Assembly: GCA_024709505.1 (NCBI GenBank)
Contig: JANJWP010000019.1
Span: 1 to 42,408, forward strand
Reading direction: 5' to 3'
DNA from: Candidatus Altimarinota bacterium
Lineage (GTDB): Bacteria > Patescibacteriota > Gracilibacteria > BD1-5 > UBA2023
Length of the DNA stretch: 42,408 nucleotides
Made by a program: the position numbers and the translations under genes
In this document: positions 17,407-25,328 of the stretch, in pieces
How positions within the stretch are numbered: the first letter of the stretch is position 1
Layout: every line of letters starts with the position of its first letter
Notes under the pieces: generated by a model
Seen by the model: the letters and a program-made list of their open reading frames with translations, nothing else
Databases searched by the model: none
What the model was told of the DNA's origin: nothing

Positions 17407-18081
17407 CTATTTTCCGAAGTTCCGTTTTGCCGACTTCAGGCTGGAGATTGCCCGGTCGAATTCGTCGCGGTTGAAATCCGGCCAGAGGAGGTCGGAAAAA
17501 AAGTATTCCGAATATTCTGCCTGATAGAGAAAATATCCCGAATGCCGCAAGTCTCCGCCCGTTCGGACGATGAGGTCCGGAGGAGGCACGTCGCCAGTAT
17601 CGCAGTAGGAGAGAAAGCTTTTTTCGTCGAGCGTTTCCGGGTCGGCACCTTCGGCAATGGCCCGCTTTGCGGCTCGGACGATCTCGTCTTGTCCCCCGTA
17701 TCCTACGGCCAAAACGAGCAGGAGATTTTCGTGCGAAGCGGTTTCGAGCTCGACCGCGTCAAGCGCTTCAACGACGTCTTGGGGAAGAATCGACCGGTTT
17801 CCGATCCACCGGAACCTCGCCTGTTCTTTCTTGAGTCGTGAACGGAGTTTTTCAACTCGTTCCAAAAGGAGGCGGTACAGGTGGGAGAGTTCTTCTTCGG
17901 AACGTTCCTCGACGTTTTTCTTGGCTAGCGCCCAAAAACTCACGGCTTCGATTCCATTCTCCAGGCAGTAGTCCACGACGTTTTCCATGACGTCGGCGCC
18001 TTTCGTGTGGCCGAGGAGGGTCGCGAGTGCGTGGCGCTTGGCCCAACGGCGGTTGCCGTCCATGATGAAACCGATATGCAT
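17407..18081 (-). CDS. uppS: Undecaprenyl diphosphate synthase
   Basis: Cis-prenyltransferase that condenses isopentenyl diphosphate units to make the C55 lipid carrier for peptidoglycan; MraY, also in this window, uses that carrier. The 224-residue protein begins MHIGFIMDGNRRWAKRH with the catalytic Asp, and has WALAKKNVEERSEEE (family: FSxENWxRPxxEV), VGYGGQDEIV, DLIVRTGGDLRHSGYFLYQ (family: RTSGExRLSNF) and SEYFFSDLLWPDF. The open frame extends far upstream over ruvX in another phase; the start at 18081, one nt after the ruvX TAG, matches the family. No TGA is used. Confidence 0.94.
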   Translation of the reverse strand: MHIGFIMDGNRRWAKRHALATLLGHTKGADVMENVVDYCLENGIEAVSFWALAKKNVEERSEEELSHLYRLLLERVEKLRSRLKKEQARFRWIGNRSILPQDVVEALDAVELETASHENLLLVLAVGYGGQDEIVRAAKRAIAEGADPETLDEKSFLSYCDTGDVPPPDLIVRTGGDLRHSGYFLYQAEYSEYFFSDLLWPDFNRDEFDRAISSLKSAKRNFGK

Positions 18082-18082
18082 G

Positions 18083-18478
18083 CTATCCGTGCGAATCGAG
18101 GTAATCTTGTAAAATAATGGCCGCCGCCATGGAATCGACCCTTCCGGCTTCCTTCCTTCCGATTCCGGCTTCCTCGAGACTGAAGTACGCCGCCGAACTC
18201 GAAAACCGTTCGTCCTGTTCGGAGAGGGGAAGGTTTGGAAAACGCTCCCGGAGACGCTCGGAGAATCGTCGCATGAGCCGGGTTTCTTTCGATTCGCGTC
18301 CGTCGGCATGATTGGGAAGTCCGATGACGAAGCCCGTAATCTTCCGTTCGGCGACGATCCGTTCGAGCACGTCCGGGGCTTTTTCCGTCTCAAGGTCTCC
18401 GATGGGGACGGCAATTCCCGCGATTTCGGCCGCGAGGCCGATGCGGCGGGTTCCGTAGTCGATTCCAAGAAGCGGCAT
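18083..18478 (-). CDS. ruvX: RuvX/YqgF nuclease
   Basis: RNase H-fold nuclease assigned to 16S rRNA 5'-end maturation and/or Holliday-junction resolution. The 131-residue protein shows GIDYGTRRIGLA with the first catalytic Asp, VIGLPNHADG, DERFSSSAAY with the second acid, and RVDSMAAAIILQDYL with the last Asp, in the usual order and at the usual length. It follows rplI by 12 nt and precedes uppS by one nt. No TGA is used. Confidence 0.93.
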   Translation of the reverse strand: MPLLGIDYGTRRIGLAAEIAGIAVPIGDLETEKAPDVLERIVAERKITGFVIGLPNHADGRESKETRLMRRFSERLRERFPNLPLSEQDERFSSSAAYFSLEEAGIGRKEAGRVDSMAAAIILQDYLDSHG

Positions 18479-18490
18479 GTTCGAAAAGGG

Positions 18491-18961
18491 TTAGTCCGCT
18501 TTCACGGCGATTTCGATCCGCATTCGGATGTAGGTATCTTCGCCCAAGTGGATTTTTACGTCCGCGGAGCCCTCCTTTTTCAGGTGATGGCCATCAGGAA
18601 GGGCGACATGTCGGCGTTCGAGGGTTACGCCGAAATCCTTTTTGATGCGTTCGATGATTTCGTGTTCGCCCACGCCGCCAAAAATTTTCCCCCCCGATCC
18701 GACAAGTTCGAACCGCAAGGTTTTCGCATGGAGCTTTTCGGCGATTTTATGTCGGTCTTCCACGAGTCGGCGTTTCTCATCCTGCCGTTTTCTCTTTTTC
18801 GCTTCCTCTTCGGCTATGGCCTTTTGGTCCATGAGAATGCCGAGCCCCTTGGGAATGAGATAATTTTTCGCTTGTGCGTGGCTGACCTCGACGATTTCGC
18901 CTTCCTTTCCGATTCCGGCGATTCGGGTCGTCAGTTTCACTTTGAGCTTTTCGGTTGCCAT
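18491..18961 (-). CDS. rplI: Ribosomal protein bL9
   Basis: Large-subunit protein that binds 23S rRNA and helps maintain frame. The 156-residue protein has the N-terminal L9 fold LKVKLTTRIAGIGKEGEIVEVSHAQAKNYLIPKG in two recognisable halves, the long connecting helix (EEEAKKRKRQDEKRRLVED) and the C-terminal domain with KIFGGVGEHEIIERI (family: LFGSVT). Some candidate-phyla lineages lack L9, so its presence is a useful marker. It is separated from nusA by palindromic copy 2. Confidence 0.95.
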   Translation of the reverse strand: MATEKLKVKLTTRIAGIGKEGEIVEVSHAQAKNYLIPKGLGILMDQKAIAEEEAKKRKRQDEKRRLVEDRHKIAEKLHAKTLRFELVGSGGKIFGGVGEHEIIERIKKDFGVTLERRHVALPDGHHLKKEGSADVKIHLGEDTYIRMRIEIAVKAD

Positions 18962-18986
18962 GGAGTTGGGGGTTGCGATTGTGCGG

Positions 18987-19094
18987 GAGATTGCTCTTCG
19001 GGTGTGAAAGCCGTTAGAACCGCGGCGACTTTAACTTCGGTGAGGAGCAAGGTCCAAGGTTTTCACAACCGAAGGATCATTATTCGGCAATCTC
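18987..19094 (+). repeat. Nested palindromic element, copy 2 (between nusA and rplI)
   Basis: Outer arms GAGATTGC (18987-18994) and GCAATCTC (19087-19094) pair; the right one overlaps the last nusA codons. The inner stem 18996-19012 with 19058-19074 is 17 bp with one mismatch and one GU-type pair. The loop carries GCGACTTTAACTTC then GGTGAGGAGC (core 19020-19050), nearly identical to copy 1 although the stems are unrelated in sequence. It has the same orientation relative to the flanking genes as copy 1. Confidence 0.8.
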
Positions 19095-20165
19095 TTCCGC
19101 TGCCGGAGCTTCGCCGCCGATCGTTTCGAGGATGATCTTGTATCCGAGGAGTTCGCTCGCGAGGTTGATGTTGGTTCCACCTTTGCCGAGAACCTTGGGT
19201 TTTTCTTCGGAAGTGACGGTCGCCGTAATCGTGCGGGAATCTTCGTCGATGACGACGTCCGCGACTTCTCCCGGAACGAGCGCCTTTTTCGCGAGTTCGC
19301 GCATGTCGGGGGAGTAGTTGATGATGTCGATCTTTTCTCCGAAAAGCTCGTCCACCACGCCCTTTACGCGGATTCCCTTCGGTCCGATGAGCGAGCCAGC
19401 CGGATCGATTTCATCGTATTCGGTGGCGGCGATGAGCTTGGTCTTGAGTCCCGGGATGCGCGCGATGGAAACGATTTCCACCGAACCTTCTTCGAGTTCC
19501 GGAACGTTGGCTTCAAACAGTTTGACGACGAGTTCTTTTTCACGCCGGGTAAGGACAACGCGCGGTCCGGTCATGGTGTCTTCTTCGATGCGGGCGACGT
19601 AGAGGTACATGCGTTGGCCTGGAACGTAGCGGTCCTTGGAAACCTGTTCGGATTTGGGAAGGACGACCTGGGTCCCGTTGTAGTCGAAGATGACGCGGTT
19701 TTTTTCGACGAGTTCGACTTTGAGGTTCACGATCTGCCCTTCCTTGTCCTTGAAGAGGTTGAAGATCTTTTCCTTTTCGGTTTCTTGGATTTTTTGCACG
19801 ATGACTTGGCGTGCGGCTTGCGAGGCGATGCGTCCGAAACCTTCGGATCCGACGACTTCGTCGGTCACGTCGAGTTCGATGGTGTCGCCCACCGAAAAGT
19901 TTTCGGCGTCTTCGCCCAGGTCCTCGAGGGAAATTTCGAGTTCCGGATTTTCCACGGTCTCGACCACGGTCTTTTCGAGGCCGATTTCAATGGTTCCGGA
20001 TTCGACGTCGATCTTGACGTTGACGTTGGAATCCTTGTTTCCGAAGTCTTTTTTATAGGCGGTTTTAATGGCTGCCTCGATGATTTCCACGAGCTTCTCG
20101 CGCGAAATCTTCTTTTCTGCGGAAATCTGGTTGATGGCCGCTTCGATTTTTCGAATGTCGATCAT
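19080..20165 (-). CDS. nusA: Transcription termination/antitermination factor NusA
   Basis: RNA polymerase-associated factor controlling pausing, termination and antitermination. The 361-residue protein has the N-terminal polymerase-binding domain (ISREKLVEIIEAAIKTAYKK), an S1 domain (about 130-205, ending PGQRMYLYVARIEE), then KH1 (SLIGPKGIRVKGVVDEL) and KH2 (VLGKGGTNINLASELLGY), with an acidic tail. The C-terminal acidic repeats of Proteobacteria are absent, as is common. The frame is open upstream, but the domain begins at MIDIRKIEAAINQI and the promoter (TTGCGA, 16 nt, TACAAT) lies 80 nt away. No TGA is used. It heads the minus-strand housekeeping run. Confidence 0.95.
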   Translation of the reverse strand: MIDIRKIEAAINQISAEKKISREKLVEIIEAAIKTAYKKDFGNKDSNVNVKIDVESGTIEIGLEKTVVETVENPELEISLEDLGEDAENFSVGDTIELDVTDEVVGSEGFGRIASQAARQVIVQKIQETEKEKIFNLFKDKEGQIVNLKVELVEKNRVIFDYNGTQVVLPKSEQVSKDRYVPGQRMYLYVARIEEDTMTGPRVVLTRREKELVVKLFEANVPELEEGSVEIVSIARIPGLKTKLIAATEYDEIDPAGSLIGPKGIRVKGVVDELFGEKIDIINYSPDMRELAKKALVPGEVADVVIDEDSRTITATVTSEEKPKVLGKGGTNINLASELLGYKIILETIGGEAPAAEEIAE

Positions 20166-20245
20166 AAATCGGGAAAGATAGGGGTAGGGATATTTACGAA
20201 AAAAGAATCCGTCCGAACGAATTCTCTGCTTCGAATCTGGGGGTG

Positions 20246-20273
20246 ATTGTATCTGATTCCGGACGCTTCGCAA
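20246..20273 (-). promoter_or_regulatory. Promoter for the nusA operon
   Basis: Minus strand TTGCGA (20273-20268), 16-nt spacer, TACAAT (20251-20246), giving a leader of about 75 nt. Confidence 0.55.
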
Positions 20274-20329
20274 GGAAAAAGGGGCCGTCATCATGAAAAA
20301 ACATGAAACGCATTCGTCAAGCGCTCTTT

Positions 20330-20359
20330 TTGGAGCGGGAGGAACGGGTATGGTAAAAT
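20330..20359 (+). promoter_or_regulatory. Promoter for the 3D-domain gene
   Basis: TTGGAG (20330-20335), 18-nt spacer ending TGG, TAAAAT (20354-20359), about 48 nt before the ATG. Confidence 0.55.
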
Positions 20360-20407
20360 CAGAAGGTCAGAGGCCTCCAAAGCCGCCGTAAAACCAAAAC
20401 ATAACGC

Positions 20408-21568
20408 ATGACGATTCGTTCCAAAAGGCTTCAGGCCGCCATTCTCGCCCTCGTTCTCGCCCTTCAGTCCGCCATTCCTTTCCGCCAAGCCGCGGCCGAT
20501 GCCGAACCCGAAGACCGAACCTTCGTGGTAACCGCGTATTACTCGCCCCTTCCGAATCAGGAGAAATATCTGCGCGGAAGTTACGAAGCCGACCTCCGGT
20601 TAAACGGTAACGGAACTCACGGAGCGAGCGGAAAGGCCGTGTACGCCGGAATGCTCGCGGCCCCGAAACACTACGAATTCGGAACGGTCATCCACCTTGA
20701 AGGGCTTGGAACCGGAACGGTTGACGACCGTGGCGGCGCCATCGTGAAGGCGGGCGAACGGGGATATTCCCACGACCGAATCGACGTGTGGATGGGGTAC
20801 GGCGACGAAGGGCTGTCAAAGGCTTTGGCTTGGGGGAAAAGAACGGTCAAGGGAAGGATCGTTTCCGAAATTTCCGAAACGAAGCACGTCAACACCATAC
20901 GCATTGCTGGAAATTCCTTGGAAAAACCGGCCTTAAAGAAGCCCGCCCCGAAACCCGCCGCCCAAAGGATATGGACCGAACCGGTCGGCCCGAACAGTTC
21001 GACCGAAATGGTCCGCGCCCTTTCCGAGAAACTTCACGAAATCGGATATCTTCCGGCGGGAAAGCGTGATGCTTACGATGCGGAAATCAAATTCGCCCTC
21101 ATCCGTTTCCAAACCGACAACGGCCTCTTGAAAGGACCGAAGGATTCCAATGCCGGATATTACGGTCCTGCGACGAGAAAAGCCTTGAAGGCCGCCCACG
21201 AAGAGAAGCTCGCAGAGGTTTCGGCCATTTCGTCGGAATTGGCTTTCCTCTCGGAAGAATTAACGAAAAAAGTCGTCGAAGTCGCGCAGGAGGCCGAATC
21301 TCTCAAGGCATCCCTCGAGCGAATCGGAACTCCGAAAGAAAACGAGACGGGAGCGCACGTCCGCGTTTTGCAGGAAGCTCTCGTGTCGCTTGGATACCTT
21401 GACGCGAAGCCTACGGGGATTTACGGCCCGAAAACCAAGGACGCCGTCGCGAGATTTCAGATCGATCAAAAGCTCGTGCTCTCAAAGGAAGATCCGAATG
21501 CCGGGAAATTCGGAAAACTGACCCGCTCGAAAATGATTCTTTCCCTCATCGAAAAAAACGTCCCGTAG
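20408..21568 (+). CDS. Exported 3D-domain protein with two peptidoglycan-binding domains
   Basis: A 386-residue probable cell-wall hydrolase or lytic enzyme. It has a signal peptide (basic start MTIRSKRL, hydrophobic AAILALVLALQSAIP, cleavage near AAADA), a 3D domain (about 38-155, VVTAYYSPLP, then VIHLEGLGTGTVDDRGGAI and DRIDVWMGYGDEGLSKALAWG, with the Asp residues that name the domain), and two PG_binding_1 modules (about 195-270 and 305-382), each ending in the G-x-Y/F-G-x-x-T pattern (GYYGPATRKAL; GIYGPKTKDAV). A helical linker joins the modules. It would act on peptidoglycan outside the membrane. Its TAG sits in the loop of the terminator hairpin. No TGA is used. Confidence 0.88.
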   Translation: MTIRSKRLQAAILALVLALQSAIPFRQAAADAEPEDRTFVVTAYYSPLPNQEKYLRGSYEADLRLNGNGTHGASGKAVYAGMLAAPKHYEFGTVIHLEGLGTGTVDDRGGAIVKAGERGYSHDRIDVWMGYGDEGLSKALAWGKRTVKGRIVSEISETKHVNTIRIAGNSLEKPALKKPAPKPAAQRIWTEPVGPNSSTEMVRALSEKLHEIGYLPAGKRDAYDAEIKFALIRFQTDNGLLKGPKDSNAGYYGPATRKALKAAHEEKLAEVSAISSELAFLSEELTKKVVEVAQEAESLKASLERIGTPKENETGAHVRVLQEALVSLGYLDAKPTGIYGPKTKDAVARFQIDQKLVLSKEDPNAGKFGKLTRSKMILSLIEKNVP

Positions 21569-21579
21569 GGGACGTTTTT
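21552..21579. terminator. Bidirectional terminator between convergent genes
   Basis: AAAAAAACGTCCC, loop GTAG, GGGACGTTTTT. The 3D-gene stop (21566-21568) lies in the loop and the opposing EAL gene ends three nt beyond. T-runs are present on both strands. Confidence 0.85.
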
Positions 21580-21581
21580 CG

Positions 21582-24500
21582 TTAGGAAAACCTTTTCGAA
21601 GGCGAATTCCGATTGGTCGAACGGAGTTGGGATAGATCGACCCCGACGGGAAGTTTGGATCCGTCCATGAGTCCTTGCGGCTTGTGGAAGAGGTACCCCT
21701 GGCTCAGGTGAATCCCCATGTCGGTGACGATTTCCCACACCGCCAAACTGTCAACGTGTTCGGCGACGATTTCGCATCAGAGTTTTTGGGCCGAAGCGAC
21801 GATGGCTCCCGCGATGATCCGATCTTCCTGGCTTTTATCGAGATCCTTGATGAATCCACCGTCGATTTTGATGATGTCCGGCCACCAACCCTCTTTGAAC
21901 CGCTCGAAATTGGAGCTTTCCGTTCCGAAATCGTCGAGGGCGATTTTGCATCCCGCCCGTTGGAGTTCGATGATTTTTCCGACGTATTCGGCTTGCCCCG
22001 AAATGAATTTCCGAAAGGCCTTTTCGAGGATTTCTATCGTGACGCGCGACGGATGGATGTCGAACCGTTCCATTTTTTCCCTGAGGTACGCCACGAGTTC
22101 GGGGTCAGCTAAATCCTGCCAGTTGATGTTGATGGTAAAATGGGTGTCGGTTCCGGAAAGGGCCCGGCAATTCTTTTCGAACATTTGGCGGGTAATGAAC
22201 GGAATCGTTCCGCCTTGTTCCGCATGGTCGATGAAGGCTCCCGGGGAAAGAACGGTCCCATCGGCCTTTACGATCCGCGAAAGGCTCTCGAATTTGGTAA
22301 ACTTTCCGGTCGCGTTGTCGATGATTCCGTGATAGTGGGGTTCGAAAAGGTTTCCGTGCAACGCTTCGGCAACGAGGGCGCCGCCCTTGAGGTTGGCGAT
22401 GATCCGGCGTTCGGAATGGTGGGTTTCGTCGTAGGCGACGACCCTGTGGCCCTTGCGCGTTTCCTCCATCGCGATCTGGAGTTTTTTATAGATGTCGGTT
22501 TTCAGCTGGTCGGAATAACTGACCGCGATCCGGGCCCTCAAACAAAGGCCGTTTCTCGATTCGCCGCCGAGGTTTTCGGCTTCCGGAAAGAAGGCGAATG
22601 AAGAGAACAGTTCGTGAAAATAGGGTACGACGTCCGAAAACGGAATGCCGTTTTCGTTTTCTTGGTAATCCCCGATGATGAGGAATTCTTTGGGCGACGT
22701 CCGGTAAACCTTCCAAAGCTCCTGATTGGTCGCGAAAAATTGGTTTATCGGCCCGTCCACGATGCTCTTGAGGAACTTGTCTCCGGTATCGATACCGTAA
22801 GCCCCGTTCACTTCGGTAAGATTTTCGACCTTGATGAGAATGGAGGCGACCTTCGGGATGTCCGAGAAAAGCGGAAGATCGTCTTCGTATTGCCGGAGAT
22901 TCGGAAGCCCCGTGAGCGCGTCTGCGCGCAACTGCCGGTCGATTCGTTCGTTGGCTTCACGCAAGTGGACGTTCGTTTCCGACAGTTGGTGGCGGTCGGT
23001 AATGATGCTGAGAAGGTTCGAAATGTTATTGTGAATGAATTCCCGGTGCTGTCCGAATATTCTCGAGAACGCCTTTTCGAGGTTTGCCGGATACTGGAGC
23101 GAGAGATAGTGTCCGTATCCCAAAGGCACGGGCGCATGCCCATTGCCACGAAGCACCCCGCCTCCCGAATCCTTCGGAACGCACGAAGTCTTGGCGCAAT
23201 CGGTGGTGGAAAGTCCGAATTCCGAGAGTTCGCACCCGCAGGCTTTTATTTGGGCCGAACACATTCCGAAAAAGAATTCCTCCACGATTTCGCAAGCCGC
23301 TCGGTAGGCGTCGAAATCGCTCCCGCCGCGAATGGTGTCTCCAATGAGCTTCAGGAGACGGGCGTGGATGTCCCGTTCCATTTTAAGGGAGTGGTATTCC
23401 TCGAACTCCTTAAGCTTCTCATTTCCGCCAATGAGTCGCAGAAATTCCGCTTCGTGGCCCTCGAATTTTGCCTTCCAGCTTTGGTCGGTCACTCTGGATG
23501 CCCGAAGGTAGCACTCCATTGCGTTTTCCCGGGAGGCTTTTCCCGGAAGGGACGCGAAATACGCCGCGAGCGATATGTAGAGTTGGGAAAAACTCAGTAC
23601 CAATCCCGAAGCCTTTTCGTGCGTTCTCGCGTATTCCCGAATCCATAATGCGACCTTCGCAGTCTTCTCGGAACGTTCGAGTCCCCGAAACTTTTCGATG
23701 ATGACCGAAAAGAGCTTGATTTTGAATTCTTCGTGATAGGCGTTGTGGTATTGGTCGTCTTTAATGAGCTTCGTTGCCACCCGAAACAGCGTTTCCTCCG
23801 AAACTTCTCCGAAAAGAAGGAGGTGGTGGACCGTTTCGATCATGAATTCCTCGTGGTCTTCCTGCCGTACGAAATCGACGGCCACTTCGGCGACGTCCGT
23901 AAATTCTCGACCGCTTCCGGAGACCTTCGAATAAAGCTTGAAGAGCACGTCGAGCCACTTTCGCTCGAGTTCCAAAAGCCTTTCGTCGAGCGGTTGGATT
24001 TTCCGGATTTTCGCGATGGCCGTCAACCAAACGTGCGCGAGATTTCCGAGTTTGACGCGATTCGCGATTTCTTCGCGCTCGGGGACCCCGCCGAACCCCG
24101 TGAATTTTTGCAATTGGAAGCCGAGCTCGATATTCTCGCAAATCCTTTCCGCGTTCCGGAGGATTTCGTCCGCGGTCTTTCCGTCGAAGAACTCCAAGTG
24201 GGAATAGTTTCCCAGAAGCTTTCCTTCGATGAACCGGAGTTTTCCTTGCGCCAATGGGTCGGGAGACGTTCCTTCCAGCTCGTTCCCTACGGCTTCGATT
24301 TGCGCGGCGATCATGCGGATGAGCGAGAGGGCCCGATCTTTGTCCAGGGCGCTGATCGACTGCATCGCCGCGATTTTGTTGATGATTTCGCAAAGTTGTT
24401 CGAATGCCGAAACCTGTCGGTCAAAGGATTGGACCCGTTCTTCCACCGCCTCGATTGCAGCTCCGCTCGCACGGAGCGTTTGGACGGCCGAAAGTTCCCT

Positions 24501-25088
24501 CGTAATGGCGGAGTGCCTTCGGGCGAAAAGTCCCGAAATCCCCTTCATGCTTTCCAACCGGATGTCTTCGAGCACGTCGAAATTTTTGGGCGATCCAAGC
24601 AGGAACAAAGCGTATTCGATGTCTTCGTAGAGCGATCGGCTGTACTTGTTTTTAAAGATCGTCGGAACCGTTTCCTTGAGGTATCGGATGACGGCGGTTT
24701 CGAATTCCGGTTCCGCGCGCAACGCCTCCCAAAGGAACGGGGAGTCTTTTTTGGACGTGGAAGCGAATTCCGTCCGCATGGCGGAAAGAAAGGCGGCGTA
24801 AGATTCGGTCGGATCTTCGAAGGGGAACGAACCGCGAATCGTCGCGAGCGCTTCTTTTCCCGTGGAGGCTCCCAAAATCTTTCGCACGAGAACCCCGGTT
24901 TTTTCCGCGCGCACTAAGCTTCCCGTTTCCGCTCCGCGGGGATTTTCGATTTCGCGGTGACGAATCGAGTCGGCGCGGATTTTCGTTACCGCGGCTTTCG
25001 CCGGCAAAACCCCGTTCGCTTTCTCGGCGGGCGGTGAAGTTGGATTTTCCGGTTTCTCCGGAATGGAACGAGGAATGCCTAAGACCAT
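21582..25088 (-). CDS. Large GGDEF-like/EAL cyclic-di-GMP signalling protein
   Basis: A 1168-residue protein. A long helical N-terminal region (about 1-550) is followed by a possible GAF-like sensor segment with a Cys cluster (CSAQIKACGCELSEFG, TTDCAKTSC), a GGDEF fold (about 715-870; starts DALTGLPNLRQYEDDL) and an EAL domain (about 900-1160). The GGDEF active loop is degenerate (RTSPKEF), so cyclase activity is unlikely. The EAL domain keeps most catalytic positions: FESLSR, NINWQDL, TIEILE, LDDFG, IKIDGGF, IVAEHVD, QGYLF, so cyclic-di-GMP hydrolysis is plausible. One TGA (21777-21779, residue 1104) gives QKLGCEIVAEHV, matching the conserved Gly. There is no signal peptide or clear membrane span, so it is probably cytosolic. 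Confidence 0.87.
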
Positions 25089-25156
25089 GGAATGGGGGAG
25101 AACTTTCCGATTCTATCCACGCATCGGAGGAAATCACGAATTTCGCCCATTAATGT

Positions 25157-25185
25157 TTGACAATACTATAAATGTATTTTTTAAT
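25157..25185 (+). promoter_or_regulatory. Strong promoter-like sequence in an AT-rich gap
   Basis: TTGACA (25157-25162, perfect), 17-nt spacer, TTTAAT (25180-25185, five of six). It points toward the hairpin and T-run at 25286-25328 with no gene between. Confidence 0.55.
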
Positions 25186-25191
25186 TTAAAT

Positions 25192-25328
25192 GCCACAGGC
25201 ATAAAAAAGGAGAAGTCAAATTACTCCTAAGGTTCTTACCCATGTCGTACCACTACTAGAAAAAACGCAAATTCCCGGGAAGGTCGGCATTGCCGCGCTA
25301 CTTTGAGCGCGGCTGCCGCCTTTTTTTT
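25192..25328 (+). ncRNA. Candidate small RNA of about 135 nt
   Basis: A complete transcription unit without a credible gene: promoter TTGACA-17-TTTAAT, expected start near 25192, and an intrinsic terminator ending in eight T. Predicted hairpins are TGCC-ACA-GGCA (25191-25200), AGGAG/CTCCT (about 25208-25227) and the terminator. Open frames are only four or five codons. It does not match 6S, tmRNA or SRP RNA consensus that I can recall. The 3' end is antisense to the last codons of rnr. It could instead be an untranslated gap with chance promoter similarity. Confidence 0.4.
25286..25328 (+). terminator. Intrinsic terminator overlapping the rnr stop
   Basis: Stem GGCA..GCCGCGCT, loop ACTTTG, AGCGCGGC..TGCC, then GCC and TTTTTTTT (25321-25328) on the plus strand. 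The rnr TAG (25298-25300) is inside the hairpin. On the minus strand there is no T-run, so it fits the plus-strand RNA best. Confidence 0.7.

Noticed and set aside
20293-20391. 32-codon plus-strand frame in the nusA/3D intergenic region
   Set aside because: It spans both the -35 and -10 of the 3D-gene promoter, lacks a ribosome binding site and shows no recognisable sequence.
23733-24917. 394-codon plus-strand frame inside the EAL gene region
   Set aside because: Shadow of the opposite-strand gene; composition mirrors the reverse complement and no domain is visible.
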